Of a stretch of DNA of 64,000 nt, positions 11,122 through 21,920 are shown one piece after another (within the stretch, counting starts at the first letter, position 1; each line of letters begins with the position of its first letter). Below the pieces are notes generated by a model, which was not told where the DNA came from, did not search any database, and saw only the letters and a list, made by a program, of their open reading frames with translations. The DNA comes from Taudactylus pleione (taxonomy: Eukaryota > Chordata > Amphibia > Anura > Myobatrachidae), in the NCBI GenBank assembly GCA_031769625.1, contig JAUIMM010000573.1, positions 509,001 through 573,000 of the forward strand. The letters run 5' to 3'. A program made the translations under genes and the position numbers.

Positions 11122-11153
11122 CCGGAAATGACGTCGCACCGGATGTGACGTCA
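11122..11153 (+). promoter_or_regulatory. ETS and CRE motifs in the PLE tail
   Basis: The GC-rich block carries CCGGAA (11122-11127) followed by ATGACGTCGC, and a full CRE palindrome TGACGTCA (11146-11153). PLE terminal repeats act as promoters when duplicated at the 5' end, so this may be the element's promoter. Inferred from motifs only. Confidence 0.4.
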
Positions 11154-12036
11154 CTCGAAATGGACCCGGGGAGCAAGGGTTCCCTGGTGTCAGTATCTCC
11201 ATAGAAACTAATGTAAACAACATTCGCTCATGTTGCGCTGATATATATATCTGAAAACAGAACAACCAGCTGTTAAATCATGTGTAAACCAAAACCATAC
11301 ATAATAAAAAACATTTGCAATACTCAAATGTGAAAATTGAATCACTATCTTGACTGACACCAATATATTCACAACATAATCAAAATAATTAATACAATGC
11401 AAAAAGTAATAATTGTGCTCAAAATTTGAAATGTATAAACACACTTAACGCTAATTAAATAACATTATGCAAAAATATAAAAAAATTTGTTATATAAAAA
11501 AATAATTATACAAAACTACCGATATAAATATGTAGCACATGACAAATACATACAAAATATTAAAAAGACACATACATGATGGCAACTCCTAGATACACCA
11601 TGTCTCTGTACAAAACATTGTGAACAAGATACTAAATATCTGTGTATTACACACAAACTACATAATAAAAATGCAAAAAAGTGAAAATAATAAAAGACAA
11701 AAAACAACAAATATATATAGTGTACTAAAAAATATTGTGAAAAATGTATAAATGTATATTGATTCTTGCACTGATGCCTTTCATCTGGATTATACCTACA
11801 ATCCCAGCTTCTAATACAGATGTCATAACTCCTGTAATACCTAATGCATTCAATATCTGTATCTAAATGCTATTTAAATAGACTGGCAATAGTTGGTCTA
11901 AGGTACCTGCAGTAGCCAGCTGGTACTCAAACAACCACAGTACAACAATACTTAGCCCAAGAAGCAAAAAAGTTTCTTAATGCATGTGCATTCAATTGAA
12001 AACTGCTTAATACTCACAATATCACATCAACATCAA

Positions 12037-12522
12037 TCATAAAAAGCAACTAAGACTCAAGGATTCATTAAGACCTCTAGGACTCACTGTGTCCAAACGA
12101 AAAATCCATTTGCTTTCTAGCTGTAATAGTTTCCTCGATCTGTCTCCCCTCCGCAAAGACGGGGGTACCTGATCAATGACACGGTATCTTAGCATCGCCA
12201 TGCTGTGTCCCGCTTCCGCAAAGTGTCTGGCCACAGCTTGCTCACTAGACCCAGACACCAATGCGGCCCGGATGGCAGCCCTATGCTGTGCCATCCTCTC
12301 TTTAAATTGCCTGTCTGTCTTGCCCACATAGTGTAACCCACATGGGCAAGACAGCAGGTATACTACAAACATGGATGTACATGTCAAAGGAAATTTGATG
12401 GTAAAAATTCTACCCGAATATGGATGCGAAAAGGTGTTCCCTATGACCATATAAGTGCATGTGGCACAACCTATGCACCTATAACACCCACCCTTTTTAC
12501 GCACACCAGAATTATTTGCCAA
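12037..12522 (-). CDS. GIY-YIG endonuclease domain of a Penelope-like element
   Basis: A 161-codon open frame. N-terminal Cys pairs (CYRCIGCATC) form the putative zinc-binding linker. The catalytic block is VYLLSCPCGLHYVGKT (the GIY-YIG pair as VYLL...HYVG) followed by KERMAQHRAAI, with the conserved Arg of the family. Near the C-terminus RKLLQLESKWIFRLDT carries the expected Glu, and it ends in SPRGLNESLSL as PLE proteins usually do. In these elements the domain nicks target DNA to prime reverse transcription. The true protein would start in the missing reverse transcriptase; the methionine here is only the first after a frameshift near 12540. The domain itself looks intact. Confidence 0.88.
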   Translation of the reverse strand: MANNSGVRKKGGCYRCIGCATCTYMVIGNTFSHPYSGRIFTIKFPLTCTSMFVVYLLSCPCGLHYVGKTDRQFKERMAQHRAAIRAALVSGSSEQAVARHFAEAGHSMAMLRYRVIDQVPPSLRRGDRSRKLLQLESKWIFRLDTVSPRGLNESLSLSCFL

Positions 12523-12589
12523 TTGGTGATGTCCGTATGTACTACCAGGTCCTTGATGTTAGCACCCCTTACAAAACTCACCGATGTAA

Positions 12590-13192
12590 TCCTTTAACAG
12601 ACAGACGCACGCTTGTCGCTGCTGCTTTGAGGATGCAAGTGCGGCTACAGCCCCCACAATTCACAAAGACAGAAAAAAGAAGAATATTTTTATTGTTTGT
12701 GTAGCACACTTTGAGGGTGTCACCACCCTTTAACAGACAGACGCACGCTTGTCGCTGCTGCTTTGAGGATGCAAGTGCGGCTACAGCCAACACAATTCAC
12801 AAAGACAGAAAAAAAAAGAAGAATATTTTTATTGTTTGTGTAGCACACTTTGAGGGTGTCACCACCCTTTAACAGACAGATGCACGCTTGTCGCTGCTGC
12901 TTTGAGGATGCAGGTGCGGCTACAGCCCACACATTTCACAAAGACAGAAAAAAAAAGAACAATATTTTTATTGTTTGTGTAGCGCACTTTGAGGGTTACA
13001 CCACCCTTTAACAGACAGACGCACGCTTGTCGCTGCTGCTTTAATGATGCAGGTGCGGCTACAGCCCACACAATTCACAAAGACAGAAAAAAGAAGAAGA
13101 ATATTTTTATTGTTTGTGTAGCACACTTTGAGGGTGTCACCACCCTTTAACAGACAGACGCACGCTTGTCGCTGCTGCTTTGAGGATGCAGG
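12590..13192. repeat. Tandem array of about 139 bp units (hAT 2)
   Basis: The unit begins 'ctttaacagacagacgcacg' and contains 'cgctgctgctttgaggatgc' and 'cacacaattcacaaagacag'. It recurs at about 12593, 12730, 12868, 13006 and 13144, four full copies and a partial. Short repeated frames on the minus strand simply follow the unit. The motifs gcacgcttg, gatgcacgtgcggctac and cacaattcacaaa are shared with the second array at 13540-14700. Confidence 0.93.
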
Positions 13193-13521
13193 TGGAATCT
13201 AGACGGGATTTGGAACCGGGGGCACACTACCTCCATCAATTGTCTAAATCCCACTGCACTAAAGGCGGATACCGGACGCACGTCTAACACCAACATAGCA
13301 GTCAAGGCCTCAGCTATACATTTTGCTTCAGGATGACTGCTGTGGTACTTCATCCTCATCGCTAGGGACTGTTGGAGGGTCAATTGTTTAGTAAAAGTAG
13401 TGATGTTCCTACTTCCTCTCTGGGATGATGAACAACTCCCAGCAGCAGCAACAGCACTAGGAGGAAGTGGTTCTTGATCTTTCCCTATTTTATTTTTATC
13501 GGAGAAAGTTTGGTCCTCCAT
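13147..13521 (-). pseudogene. hAT transposase fragment
   Basis: The frame reads LTLQQSLAMRMKYHSSHP, then AEALTAMLVLDVRPVSAF, then SAVGFRQLMEVVCPRFQIPS. It aligns without gaps to the hAT 1 transposase at 25939-26187 (LTVKQSFAM, ITAMLVLDVHPVST, AVGFTQLIEVLCLRYHVPS). This is the segment just before the RNase H-like core of ZBED-type hAT transposases. The last ten codons or so run into the tandem repeat and are not transposase. Preceding BED finger and following catalytic core are missing, so it cannot function. It lies between two homologous tandem arrays. Confidence 0.85.
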
Positions 13522-13539
13522 TTATGTTATATTGATATA

Positions 13540-14700
13540 TACGTGCGGCTAAAGCGCACGCAAACACAGAAAATATTTTTTTATTTTTGCTGGAGAGTAG
13601 TGCACTTTGTGGGTTACACCACCCTTTAAGAAATGAGCCAGCCGGCTCTTTACTTATGGGACACAGGCGCACGCTTGGCGCTGCTCCTTTGTTGATGCAC
13701 GTGCAGCCACAGTGCACACAAGTCACAAACACAGAAAATAATTTATTTTTGGGTTTGGACTGGAGTGTACTTTGGGGGTTACAGCACCCTTTAACGGTCA
13801 AGCCAGCCGGCCCTTTACTTATGACACAGGCGCACGCTTGGCACTACTTTGTTGATGCATGTGCGGCTACTGCGCACACAATTCACAAACAGAAAATAAT
13901 TTTTTTTTTGGTTTGGACTGGAGTGTACTTTGGGGGTTACAGCACCCTTTAACGGTCAAGCCAGCCGGCCCTTTACTTATGACACAGGCGCACGCTTGGC
14001 ACTACTTTGTTGATGCACGTGCGGCTACTGCGCACACAATTCACAAACACAGAAAATATTTTATTTTTTTGGTTTGGACTGGACTGTACTTTGGGGGTTA
14101 CAGCACCCTTTAACGGTCAAGCCAGCCGGCCCTTTACTTATGACACAGGCGCACGCTTGGCACTACTTTGTTGATGCACGTGCGGCTACTGCGCACACAA
14201 GTCACAAACACAGAAAATAATTTTTTTTTTGTTTGGACTGGAGTGTACTTTGGGGGATACAGCTCCCTTTAACGGTCAAGCCAGCCGGCCCTTTACTTAT
14301 GACACAGGCGCACGCTTGGCACTACTTTGTTGATGCACGTGCGGCTACTGCGCACACAATTCACAAACACAGAAAATAATTTTTTTTTTGGTTTGGACTG
14401 GAGTGTACTTTGGGGGTTACAGCTCCCTTTAACGGTCAAGCCAGCCGGCCCTTTACTTATGACACAGGCGCACGCTTGGCACTACTTTGTTGATGCACGT
14501 GCGGCTACTGCGCACACAATTCACAAACACAGAAAATATTATTTTTTTTGGTTTGGACTGGAGTGTACTTTGGGGGTTACAGCACCCTTTAACGGTCAAG
14601 CCAGCCGGCTCTTTACTTATGACACAGGCGCACGCTTGGCACTACTTTGTTGATGCACGTGCGGCTACTGCGCACACAATTCACAAACACACAAAAAATA
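13540..14700. repeat. Tandem array of about 160 bp units (hAT 2)
   Basis: The unit contains 'caccctttaacggtcaagcc', 'agccggccctttacttatg', 'acacaggcgcacgcttggc' and 'ggtttggactggagtgtac'. About seven copies follow one another from 13640 to 14700 with few differences, so the array amplified recently compared with the element. Repeated open frames on the + strand (13859, 14327, 14487 and others) are consequences of the repeat. Confidence 0.93.
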
Positions 14701-15080
14701 TTATTTTTTTAGCACTTGGGGGGAGCACCCCTGATGGACAGAGCACCCCCTGGACAACACTACAGCACCCCTTTAGGACTGGGACACTGCACAGGACTTT
14801 GGAGTGGACACAGCCCCTATGGAGAACTGACTGCACAACACAGTCCAGCCAGCCCCTATGGACTTTGAAGTAGTGGACACAGCCCCTATTAACAAAAGCA
14901 GCACAGCACAACACAGCCAGCCCCTATGGACTTTGAAGTAGTGGACAACAGCAGCGCAGCGCAGCGCAGCACAACACTACTCTGCACTACACTACACTAC
15001 ACAGCCCAGCCAGCCCTAACTCCCACCCTCCCTCTTCACTGTCCACAGCCGAGTGAGAAAATGGCGCCGACGCGGGTACC

Positions 15081-15087
15081 TTATATA
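15081..15087 (-). promoter_or_regulatory. TATA-like box facing into hAT 2
   Basis: On the minus strand TATATAA lies about 160 bp inside the right end, upstream of the transposase remnant. The counterpart in hAT 1 has TATAAAA at a similar distance (29017-29023). Both sit just outside an 'atggcgccg' / 'atggcagcg' sequence. A transposase promoter is inferred. Confidence 0.4.
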
Positions 15088-15389
15088 GGATCCAAAACCC
15101 GCGAGACTCGGAAGGCGGGATGATGACGTTTTGCCTCGATTTCAGATCCGAGTCAGGCGGGAAAAGTCGAGCCTGACTCGGATCGGCCTCGGATCGGGGG
15201 GGCTCGGGAAGGTTCGGATTTCAGAAATCCGAACCCGCTCACCCCTAGTTAGCATAAACCTAGGGGAGAGAGACAAAGTTTATTTTGCTTTCTTAACTTT
15301 TATATTTCAAATAGACTTTATATTTCAAACCAGAACCCTAAATAATCAAAGTAGCAAGAACCAAACTTTTTCTCTGTGTATTTATGCAG

Positions 15390-15525
15390 GTTTCTGCGCT
15401 TCAATCTAGTCACTTCAGTGGTGGAACAACAGTTATTGTTGGAGTGGCTCCTTCACAATCAACAATCTCATTTGATCCAATGCTGGTTCTCACAGGACGT
15501 ACTTTAAAAGGAGCTATATTTGGAG
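15390..15525 (+). CDS. Alcohol dehydrogenase, third-last coding exon (exon 7 by the usual vertebrate numbering)
   Basis: The acceptor is tttatgcag (AG at 15388-15389) after a pyrimidine-rich tract; the donor is GTATGT at 15526. The 136 bp exon enters in phase 0 and encodes 45 residues plus the first base of a Gly codon. Key strings are GGTTVIVGVAP, DPMLVLTGRTLKGAIFGG, which are the end of the coenzyme-binding domain and the return to the catalytic domain in medium-chain zinc ADHs. The enzyme oxidises alcohols or retinol with NAD(P) as a cytosolic dimer. The class (ADH1, ADH7-like or amphibian ADH8) cannot be decided because coenzyme- and substrate-specificity residues lie in missing exons, so no symbol is given. 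The length equals what I recall for mammalian exon 7. No earlier exon was found in 1-15389. Confidence 0.96.
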
Positions 15526-16654
15526 GTATGTAATAGTGAATTATAAATGCAAATGACAAATGATGCAATTTTTTTTTGCAATTAACAGCTTTTTTTTCAC
15601 AGCAAATATGATCAGACACTTACCATAAAACAGCACGTGCCTTCTACTTACTCTGTAATTAGCCATGTGCACCTCACACATACATGCACCTCTACTCAGA
15701 CACTCACAGACATAGATAGCATTACACCAGTTCTTTATGGGAAGAGAAGGTACAATGGACAAAAAGGTTATGTTTTATCTTCTTTAATAAACAGTTAAAC
15801 AGGGTTGTATCAAGAAATGACTGGGCGGCCCAATAGAAAGCTAATTCCTCCCAATAACTCTGTGTAATATAGACAAACGTGATTGGACACTGACAGCAAA
15901 TAGATCAATGAGATTTTATTGACGCCAATATTTTGTAGGTCCACCACGTGCAGTGATTACTACAGACACCCTTCTTGGCAAACTGTTCCTGTTCAACTGC
16001 AGGCGGTATGTTTTGCCATTCCAACTTAGGTGCAGTAATCAACTGTAAAACTGAAGAATGTTGATTCGGCCTAGAATGCACCCGTCACTCCAATTCATCC
16101 CAGAGGCTCTCAGCGGCCACTTTCCAGGCATTTTACACATGCGCAGTAGACTCCGGACACAGACTATTGCCCGGAGTCTACTGAAACTGTCAGTACGCCG
16201 TGGCCGATGGAGAGAGAGGAGGGGGCCCCAGATGGTGAGTGAACACAGGGTCCTTCCTCTGTAAATACGCCCCTATATCCATCACACTGCCCATTTTTAA
16301 CTGTTATTAAGTTCCTGGTGTATTTTGAATAAATTATTATACTCCTCAGTATAGCAAAATATTTAATTGCGTATGGTATCTCAATCACCCTTTACAAATA
16401 ACTGCACCCTACATCTCAATTCAATGCTAACTAACCATGATGTGACAAGTGATAAAATGTTTATACTTTAACATCACTCCTATACAAAGAAGGGGAACAT
16501 TCATGGAAACTAATAGAAACAGCACGTTAAGTGTCATCTCTTATTGCCACAATTCACAACAATAAAAGATGAATATTCAGACCAAATCCTAGAAAAAAAA
16601 AAAAATTCTGGTGCAATACCTCTAAAAGGCAGTTAAGTCAGCAGAGCGTGTGCT

Positions 16655-16860
16655 CTGCCTAAAGCTGTGAGCAGGTGTCTGTGTTTTGATTTTGGAAAAA
16701 CCACCCTCAAGTGTTTTGGTTCGGTGTTGGTTTTGGATTTCTTTAAAAATTGATAAAAACAGCTAAAGTCATGTAACTTGGACCTGTTTTTGTTCCTATA
16801 TTGTTATTAGCATCAATAACATACATTTTTAGTCAATTTTGACCAATTGTAGCACATGAC
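16655..16860. mobile_element. Fragment of the hAT-family left end
   Basis: The strings 'agtgttttggttcggtg', 'gataaaaacagctaaagtca', 'ttggacctgtttttgttcct' and 'tagtcaattttgacca' recur in the same order at 21290-21480, 22570-22790 and 31100-31330. No target duplication is visible. Confidence 0.7.
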
Positions 16861-17527
16861 ATCACGAGCGAGGTACTTACATACAATCAAAAAGAGTCAA
16901 GATCTATTTTTTAGATGAGAGATCTGACTTGTGGGAAACTAAGCCAGGACTCAGCTCTACTCAGAACCCCCACAATACTGAATGGCTCATCACTAGCTCT
17001 AACTTGATTGTTACCATATTAACTATACTTCCGAGCTTTGGTTCGGTATATTCTTTTTGCATACACCTCAATCAGGTGACACATGCTCAAAACAAGTTAC
17101 TACAAGAAAGGAAGAGAGAAGCTTGCAGCCTGCCAGGGAGTTCCAGCTTACATCTAATTAGATAAGAATTGCTAACACCATGGTATTGGTAATGGGGAAT
17201 AGCTCTGAAAGTTAAGCTTTTCATAGCTTTTTAATTTTCCCCAATTCACCTTTCCCGTAGAGAACTATTGGAAAGGCTTGATTTTGTAATGAATGCAGAA
17301 GATATCTTTGTTGCAGTATTCTTAAATAGCAGTGGTAACAATATTGCTCTAGGGTTGATAAAGATAAATAGGCTCCTTAGCCTTTTGGGTCATACTGGTT
17401 CCATACTCCCACTGCCAAATCTTGTGAGCAGGAACACTACAAAACATATCAATCTCCTCAAACACTTTAGCACAGCACACCTACACTCACTAATGCAATA
17501 AGTGCTCTATCATTTTGAAGCTTTTAT

Positions 17528-17875
17528 GTGGGCAGCACAGATGGTGTAATGGTTAGTATTACTGCCTCACAGCACTGAGGTCATGGGTTCGATTCCCACC
17601 ACAGCAATACTTGTGCGGAATTTATATATTCTCCCTGTGCTTGCGTGGGTTTCCTGCGGGTACTCCGGTTTCCTCCCACACTCCAAAAATATAATGGTAG
17701 GTTAATTGGCTCCCAACACAAATTAACCCTAGTGTGCATAAGTGTGCACATGTGATAGGGAATATAGATTGTAAGCTCCACTGGGTAAGGAACTGATGTG
17801 AATGGCCAAATATTCTCTGTAAAGCACTGCGGAATATGTGTGCACTATATAAATAACTGGTAACAAATAAATAAA
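17528..17875 (+). mobile_element. tRNA-derived SINE
   Basis: The head has a polymerase III A box (TGGTGTAATGG) and B box (GGTTCGATTCC) spaced as in a tRNA. The body is unrelated to tRNA. The tail 'agattgtaagctccactggg' and 'gtaaagcactgcgg' resembles L2-type LINE 3' ends, which would supply reverse transcriptase in trans. It ends in A-rich aaataaataaa. Confidence 0.87.
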
Positions 17876-17880
17876 TGTAA

Positions 17881-18178
17881 TGGTGCATACACACGGTCAG
17901 ATTTTTCTTCAGATCTGAACGATAACGATCTTGAAAATCGTTCAATCGTTCATATCTGAAAGAAAAATCTGACATGTGGGCAACGATGATTGATGCGCGT
18001 TCCCGTTTGTCAGATAACGATAACTGACATCTGATGTGTTTACAGTCACTTTTGGACGATTTCCATTAATTTTAATACAGTAAAAAATCGTTCAATCGTT
18101 CAATTGTTTGCAAATCGTTTGCAAACCATTTAATTGTTCAATCGTTCATCTGACATATCTGAACGCGTGTATGCACCA
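17881..18178. mobile_element. Harbinger-like MITE 1 in ADH intron 7
   Basis: The ends are TGGTGCATACACAC and GTGTATGCACCA, with TAA on both sides (17878-17880, 18179-18181). The interior is full of 'aacgat'/'atcgtt' palindromes. No coding region. Confidence 0.82.
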
Positions 18179-18181
18179 TAA

Positions 18182-18447
18182 AGCTGCATACACACACAAC
18201 GATTTTGTTACCAACGTTTTTATGAACGATTTTCTGTCAGATTATCTGTGAGATTTTTCAAAGTGTAATGAACGATTTTTTTGAACTACAAACGATTTTT
18301 GCATATTCCCTTAATGAAAATCGTTCAGTTGGTCAGTCTGACTGAACTACAAACGTGAACGCGCATGAACGATAATCGTTCATCGTTTTATTAACGATTG
18401 AACGATAAACGATATCGTTAAAAAAATCGTTGTGTGTGTATGCACCT
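18182..18447. mobile_element. Harbinger-like MITE 2, abutting MITE 1
   Basis: The ends are AGCTGCATACACACACAACG and CGTTGTGTGTGTATGCACCT. The left flank is the same TAA that borders MITE 1; the right flank is TTA (18448-18450). Its terminal GCATACACAC is shared with MITE 1, but the interior differs. Confidence 0.78.
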
Positions 18448-18611
18448 TTAGTGTTAATATTACTTATTCAAGCGAAAATAGAGCATTTTTTCATGCACTT
18501 CTCCTGTCCTTCTGTAAATTGCATCTGATGGTCAGATGGATGGCCCAAGATGTTGCTTAAGCTATAGAGTCTTAGACCAGCATTTGTTCTGCATTCAGTC
18601 ATCATTAATAG

Positions 18612-18845
<234 letters not shown>

Positions 18846-19429
18846 TAGTATAAAATTAGCACATTGCAGTATTTTACATGTAAGCTGATATATAGTATAG
18901 GCCTCATTTAGTACTGAAGGTAAGTCCAACTCTCAGGGAAATAATTTCTTGTAGTTTTATCATAATTCCCAACATTTCAACATTTGGATATGGGGCATCT
19001 ACTCGGTGGAGTGGGGTCACGTGAAGAAAGGACATTGTTAAATCTTAGTGCCAGATTCAATTAGCTGCAGTTAATTATTGCATACTGATTAATCTGCTGG
19101 GCCTATTTGATTATAGCCCGCGATCAACCCTGCAGGCTGCAGTTAACATAGATTTCTGTTCATGCTTAAGGAGGCTTAAACAGAAATCCGAGTTAAATTC
19201 CCTGATTGCGGATGCCACAAACGTGTCAACCAGGGGTGTATTTATAGTGGGTGCCGGGTGTGCGGTGTACACGGGCCCCTGGGTCCAGGGGGTCCCACAC
19301 AGCACACCCTGCACCCATATGCTTTAATACTTGCTGTAGCGCTAGACAAAACACCTGAAAAATGGACACCGCGTGGTTGTGCACATTCTAGTGCTCAGAG
19401 TTTACTGCTGCATTGATGAAGGAAGAGAA

Positions 19430-19790
19430 GAGGCGGTAGTGCCCCCCAGTAGTTGTAGTAGTCCCCCTTGTAGTGCCCCCAGTAGTAGTCCCCCCCTTGC
19501 AGTGCCCTCAGTAGTATTAGTCCCCCCCTTGTAGTGCCCCCAGTAGTAGTAGTCCCCCCTTGTAGTGCCCCCAGTAGTAGTAGTCCCCCCTTGTAGTTCC
19601 CCCAGTAGTAGTAGTGCCCCCAGTAGTAGTAGTCTCCCCCTTGTAGTGCCCCCAGTAGTAGTAGTCCCCCCCTTGTAGTGCCCAGTAGTAGTCCCCCCCT
19701 TGTAGTGTCCCCAGTAGTAGTAGTAGTCCCCCACCCCCCTTGTAGTGCCCCCAGTAGCAGTAGTCCCCCCCTTTGTAGTGCCCCCAGTAG
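19430..19790. repeat. Minisatellite of 'cccccagtagtagtagtccc' type
   Basis: Units of roughly 20 to 32 bp combining 'cttgtagtgcccccag', a variable number of tag triplets and a run of C recur about a dozen times. Long minus-strand open frames rich in Gly, Thr and Tyr follow the repeat and are not called as genes. Confidence 0.93.
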
Positions 19791-19977
19791 TGGTCTCCTC
19801 AATGTAGTGCCAGACCCCCCCTCCAGTAGACATATGTAATATAAAAAAACAAAATAAAAAGACACTTACCTGAATCCCCGCTCCCGCCGCCGCCATCTGC
19901 TCCTCCGTCTGTCCTCCCGGGCCGGGCCGCTCTGCATTATGGGAGAGACGTCATATGATGTTATGACGCCTCTCCCA

Positions 19978-20065
19978 TTGCCCACTGCGGGAGCCGGAAG
20001 ATGGCTCCCGCAGTGGGCGCAGCAGCAGCTAATGAGAGTCTGACAGACTCTCATTGGCTGCTGCT
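19978..20065. repeat. Two adjacent strong hairpins
   Basis: The first pairs 'cccactgcgggagcc' with 'ggctcccgcagtggg' around a 7 bp loop. The second pairs 'gcagcagctaatgagagtc' with 'gactctcattggctgctgc' around a 4 bp loop. They lie in a GC-rich block of ADH intron 8 and look like the inner part of a foldback repeat. Confidence 0.85.
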
Positions 20066-20531
20066 TACAACAAACACACAGCTGCCGGAGCCGGCGGCTG
20101 TGTGTTTGTCACTCCGTCCGGTCAGCGCTACACACGCGGTGCAGTCTGTGTCACAGTGACACAGACTGCCACGGCCCGTGGCCCGCATGGCGCTGCGGCC
20201 CGGGGGGCACATAGCACCCAGCCCTCCACTGCTAGTGGGTATGCCTACAGTAAAAACTATGGGTCTGAATAAGCATGCAAGTCAGCCATACTGTCCAGAT
20301 ATCCATTTCAAAATGTTAGTAGACACATAACATCAGAGTACATTATAGTTATACTTATATTCTGGTTTATTAATTGGAACTTGTTTTACAAGCAAATATT
20401 TATTTATAATATAAAACTCTGCTAATTGTCAATTTAAAATAACCCAATGCACAACATCCTATATTCTGTCATATTCTACTGGTAATCTTTGAATGTCTAC
20501 AAACTGATATTTTGTTCTTTTATATCTACAG

Positions 20532-20556
20532 CATACGCACAGTGCTGCAATTCTAA
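20532..20556 (+). CDS. Alcohol dehydrogenase, last coding exon (exon 9)
   Basis: After the acceptor tctacag (AG at 20530-20531) the exon completes a Ser codon and encodes IRTVLQF followed by TAA (20554-20556). The joined tail GKSIRTVLQF is the characteristic C-terminus of vertebrate ADHs; its Arg contacts the coenzyme pyrophosphate in the known structures. The exon is too short to be found by open-frame length; it rests on the splice site, the frame carried over from 18802 and the family tail. It confirms that the gene is read left to right and ends here. Confidence 0.95.
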
Positions 20557-20800
20557 AAGCCTCCAATTTTCAGCTGAAATGGCTATTGATTTTTCTGAGG
20601 TTGAAATGAAAAAAAGCATTGGTGGAAGTATTTTTTATTTACATTTATTAAAAAAAAAATGTGAGCTATTTTTTTTTTTTTTAAATCAGGGTGTTTTAGC
20701 AAAAATGTTAACGTTGGATAGCTGTAAATGCAAGACCTTCAATTTAAAACTCAAGGCTTTGTGCACATATGCAATAAATTTAAGTGTCTAAATTGTGTTC
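20557..20800 (+). other. Probable ADH 3' UTR
   Basis: Sequence between the ADH stop and the first AATAAA downstream. It contains an A run and a T run. Extent is inferred, not shown by transcript data. Confidence 0.6.
20773..20778 (+). terminator. Candidate poly(A) signal of ADH
   Basis: AATAAA, 217 bp after the TAA codon, is the first canonical hexamer on the + strand after the last exon. A TG/T-rich segment (ttgtgttcctac) follows about 15 bp later. Confidence 0.6.
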
Positions 20801-21249
20801 CTACAGCCTACTAAATTCATTATGATGCTGATATGATTTGATAGTTCAATCAGTTAAATGTAAAAAAAATACCTGTAAACACACACTTTCTGATAAGTGT
20901 TTCGTACTCACTCATTTCAACTGTTTTTTAAACTGTAATTTTAACTGTCAATTTGCTAAGAATTACTTTATAATTTACAAAATCATTACGATTAATTTCA
21001 GTCTCCCAAAAAACTTCGATATTTTCCAAAACAAATATTTTATGTGATCTATGTGTACCATTTCTATGTATCATAACATAAAAAATAAAATAGTTACCAA
21101 AACCTGGTATTAAAAGTATGTTTTTAATATGTTTAACTAACACTTATTACAGTAAGCTAGCCACCATGGACATTTACACAAATGTGACCAATTAGATGTT
21201 TCCATTAATATTTATCACTAACCTTATAATTAGTATTATTCCTTATAAG
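20801..21249. other. No recognisable gene or element
   Basis: A/T-rich. The bases just before 21250 (cttataag) would be the target duplication of the hAT copy that starts there, but I found no matching copy downstream. Confidence 0.4.
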
Positions 21250-21920
21250 TAGTGATGTGCCCTAACCACATGTTTTAGTTTAAGATCTGTATTAACTTCG
21301 TGTTTTGGTTTTGGCAAAAAAAAAACCCTCACAGGTTTTGGTTTTGTATTTGTATTTTTTTTTTTAAATGATAAAAATTGATAAAATCACATAATGTGGA
21401 CCTGTTTTGTTCCTACAGTATTACTAACCTCAATGACATTAATTTTCAGTCATTTACAGTCACCTGTGACCAGCTCACAATATTGTTTTAATCCAGTTTA
21501 AGCCAAAAGGTTGCACTGAGCTAGCTGGCTGACTAAGCTAAGTGACAGCAATGAGTGGCACAAACACGTGGCAGTGGCAGTTCAACTTCCACCATGGCAC
21601 ATCTAGGAAACAGAGTGGCACTGCGGTGGTAGACAGGATGGCAGTTTAATATAAACTATACAATGCTTAGAAAGTTTTAAAGAATCAAGAAAACCAGATC
21701 AGAGGCACGAGAGCTGTACAGGGAAATTAAGGTGGAGTAAGTAATGGAGATTGATTGAGTAATTGATTGATTAATCATTATTTTATTACTGCTGTAAAAA
21801 ACAAGGCAGATAATTTAGAAATACTATTAGAAAACAAGCACCCAAAATAGATGAAAGTGGTGCATTAATTAATTGATTGATCCATTGATTCATTAATAAT
21901 TGATTAAGAAAATTAAATTT

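Larger units (their letters stand above)
10927..12590 (-). mobile_element. Penelope-like element 1, 3' half
   Basis: On the minus strand a GIY-YIG endonuclease ORF (12522 to 12037) is followed by about 1.1 kb of noncoding tail. The tail ends in a GC-rich block and a motif reading CTGATGAAGG...GGCCCCGAAAC (10990-11017), typical of Penelope-like repeats. Upstream of the ORF, about 12590-12540 still encodes a 'RGANIKDLV' linker in another frame. The reverse transcriptase that should precede it is absent; tandem repeats of a hAT remnant abut instead. Confidence 0.85.
12590..15247 (-). mobile_element. Remnant hAT transposon 2
   Basis: The right end, with a subterminal inverted pair 'gttcggatttc' against 'gaaatccgaac' and the terminus CGCTCACCCCTA, matches the right end of the hAT at 22551-29170, as does the adjoining 'tgatgacgttttgcctcg' and 'gagtcaggcgggaaaa'. 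A transposase piece (13193-13521, minus) is embedded between two tandem arrays. No left terminal repeat is visible, so the copy is internally deleted and truncated where it meets the Penelope-like element. Confidence 0.8.

Noticed and set aside
12590..14700. CRISPR-like array
   Set aside because: Units are directly adjacent and homologous over their whole length, with no unique spacers, in a eukaryotic transposon. They are minisatellites.
1..15389. Earlier ADH exons
   Set aside because: I looked for the coenzyme-fold segment (GLGGVG type) and neighbouring exons on the + strand and saw none. A degenerate match could have been missed by eye.
16929..17501. Two + strand frames of 77-78 codons in ADH intron 7
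   Set aside because: No motif, and their position within an intron of an intact gene makes additional exons unlikely without transcript support.
19395..19896. Two overlapping minus-strand frames of about 160 codons (Gly/Thr/Tyr-rich)
   Set aside because: They translate the minisatellite in ADH intron 8; being open in two frames at once is a repeat effect.
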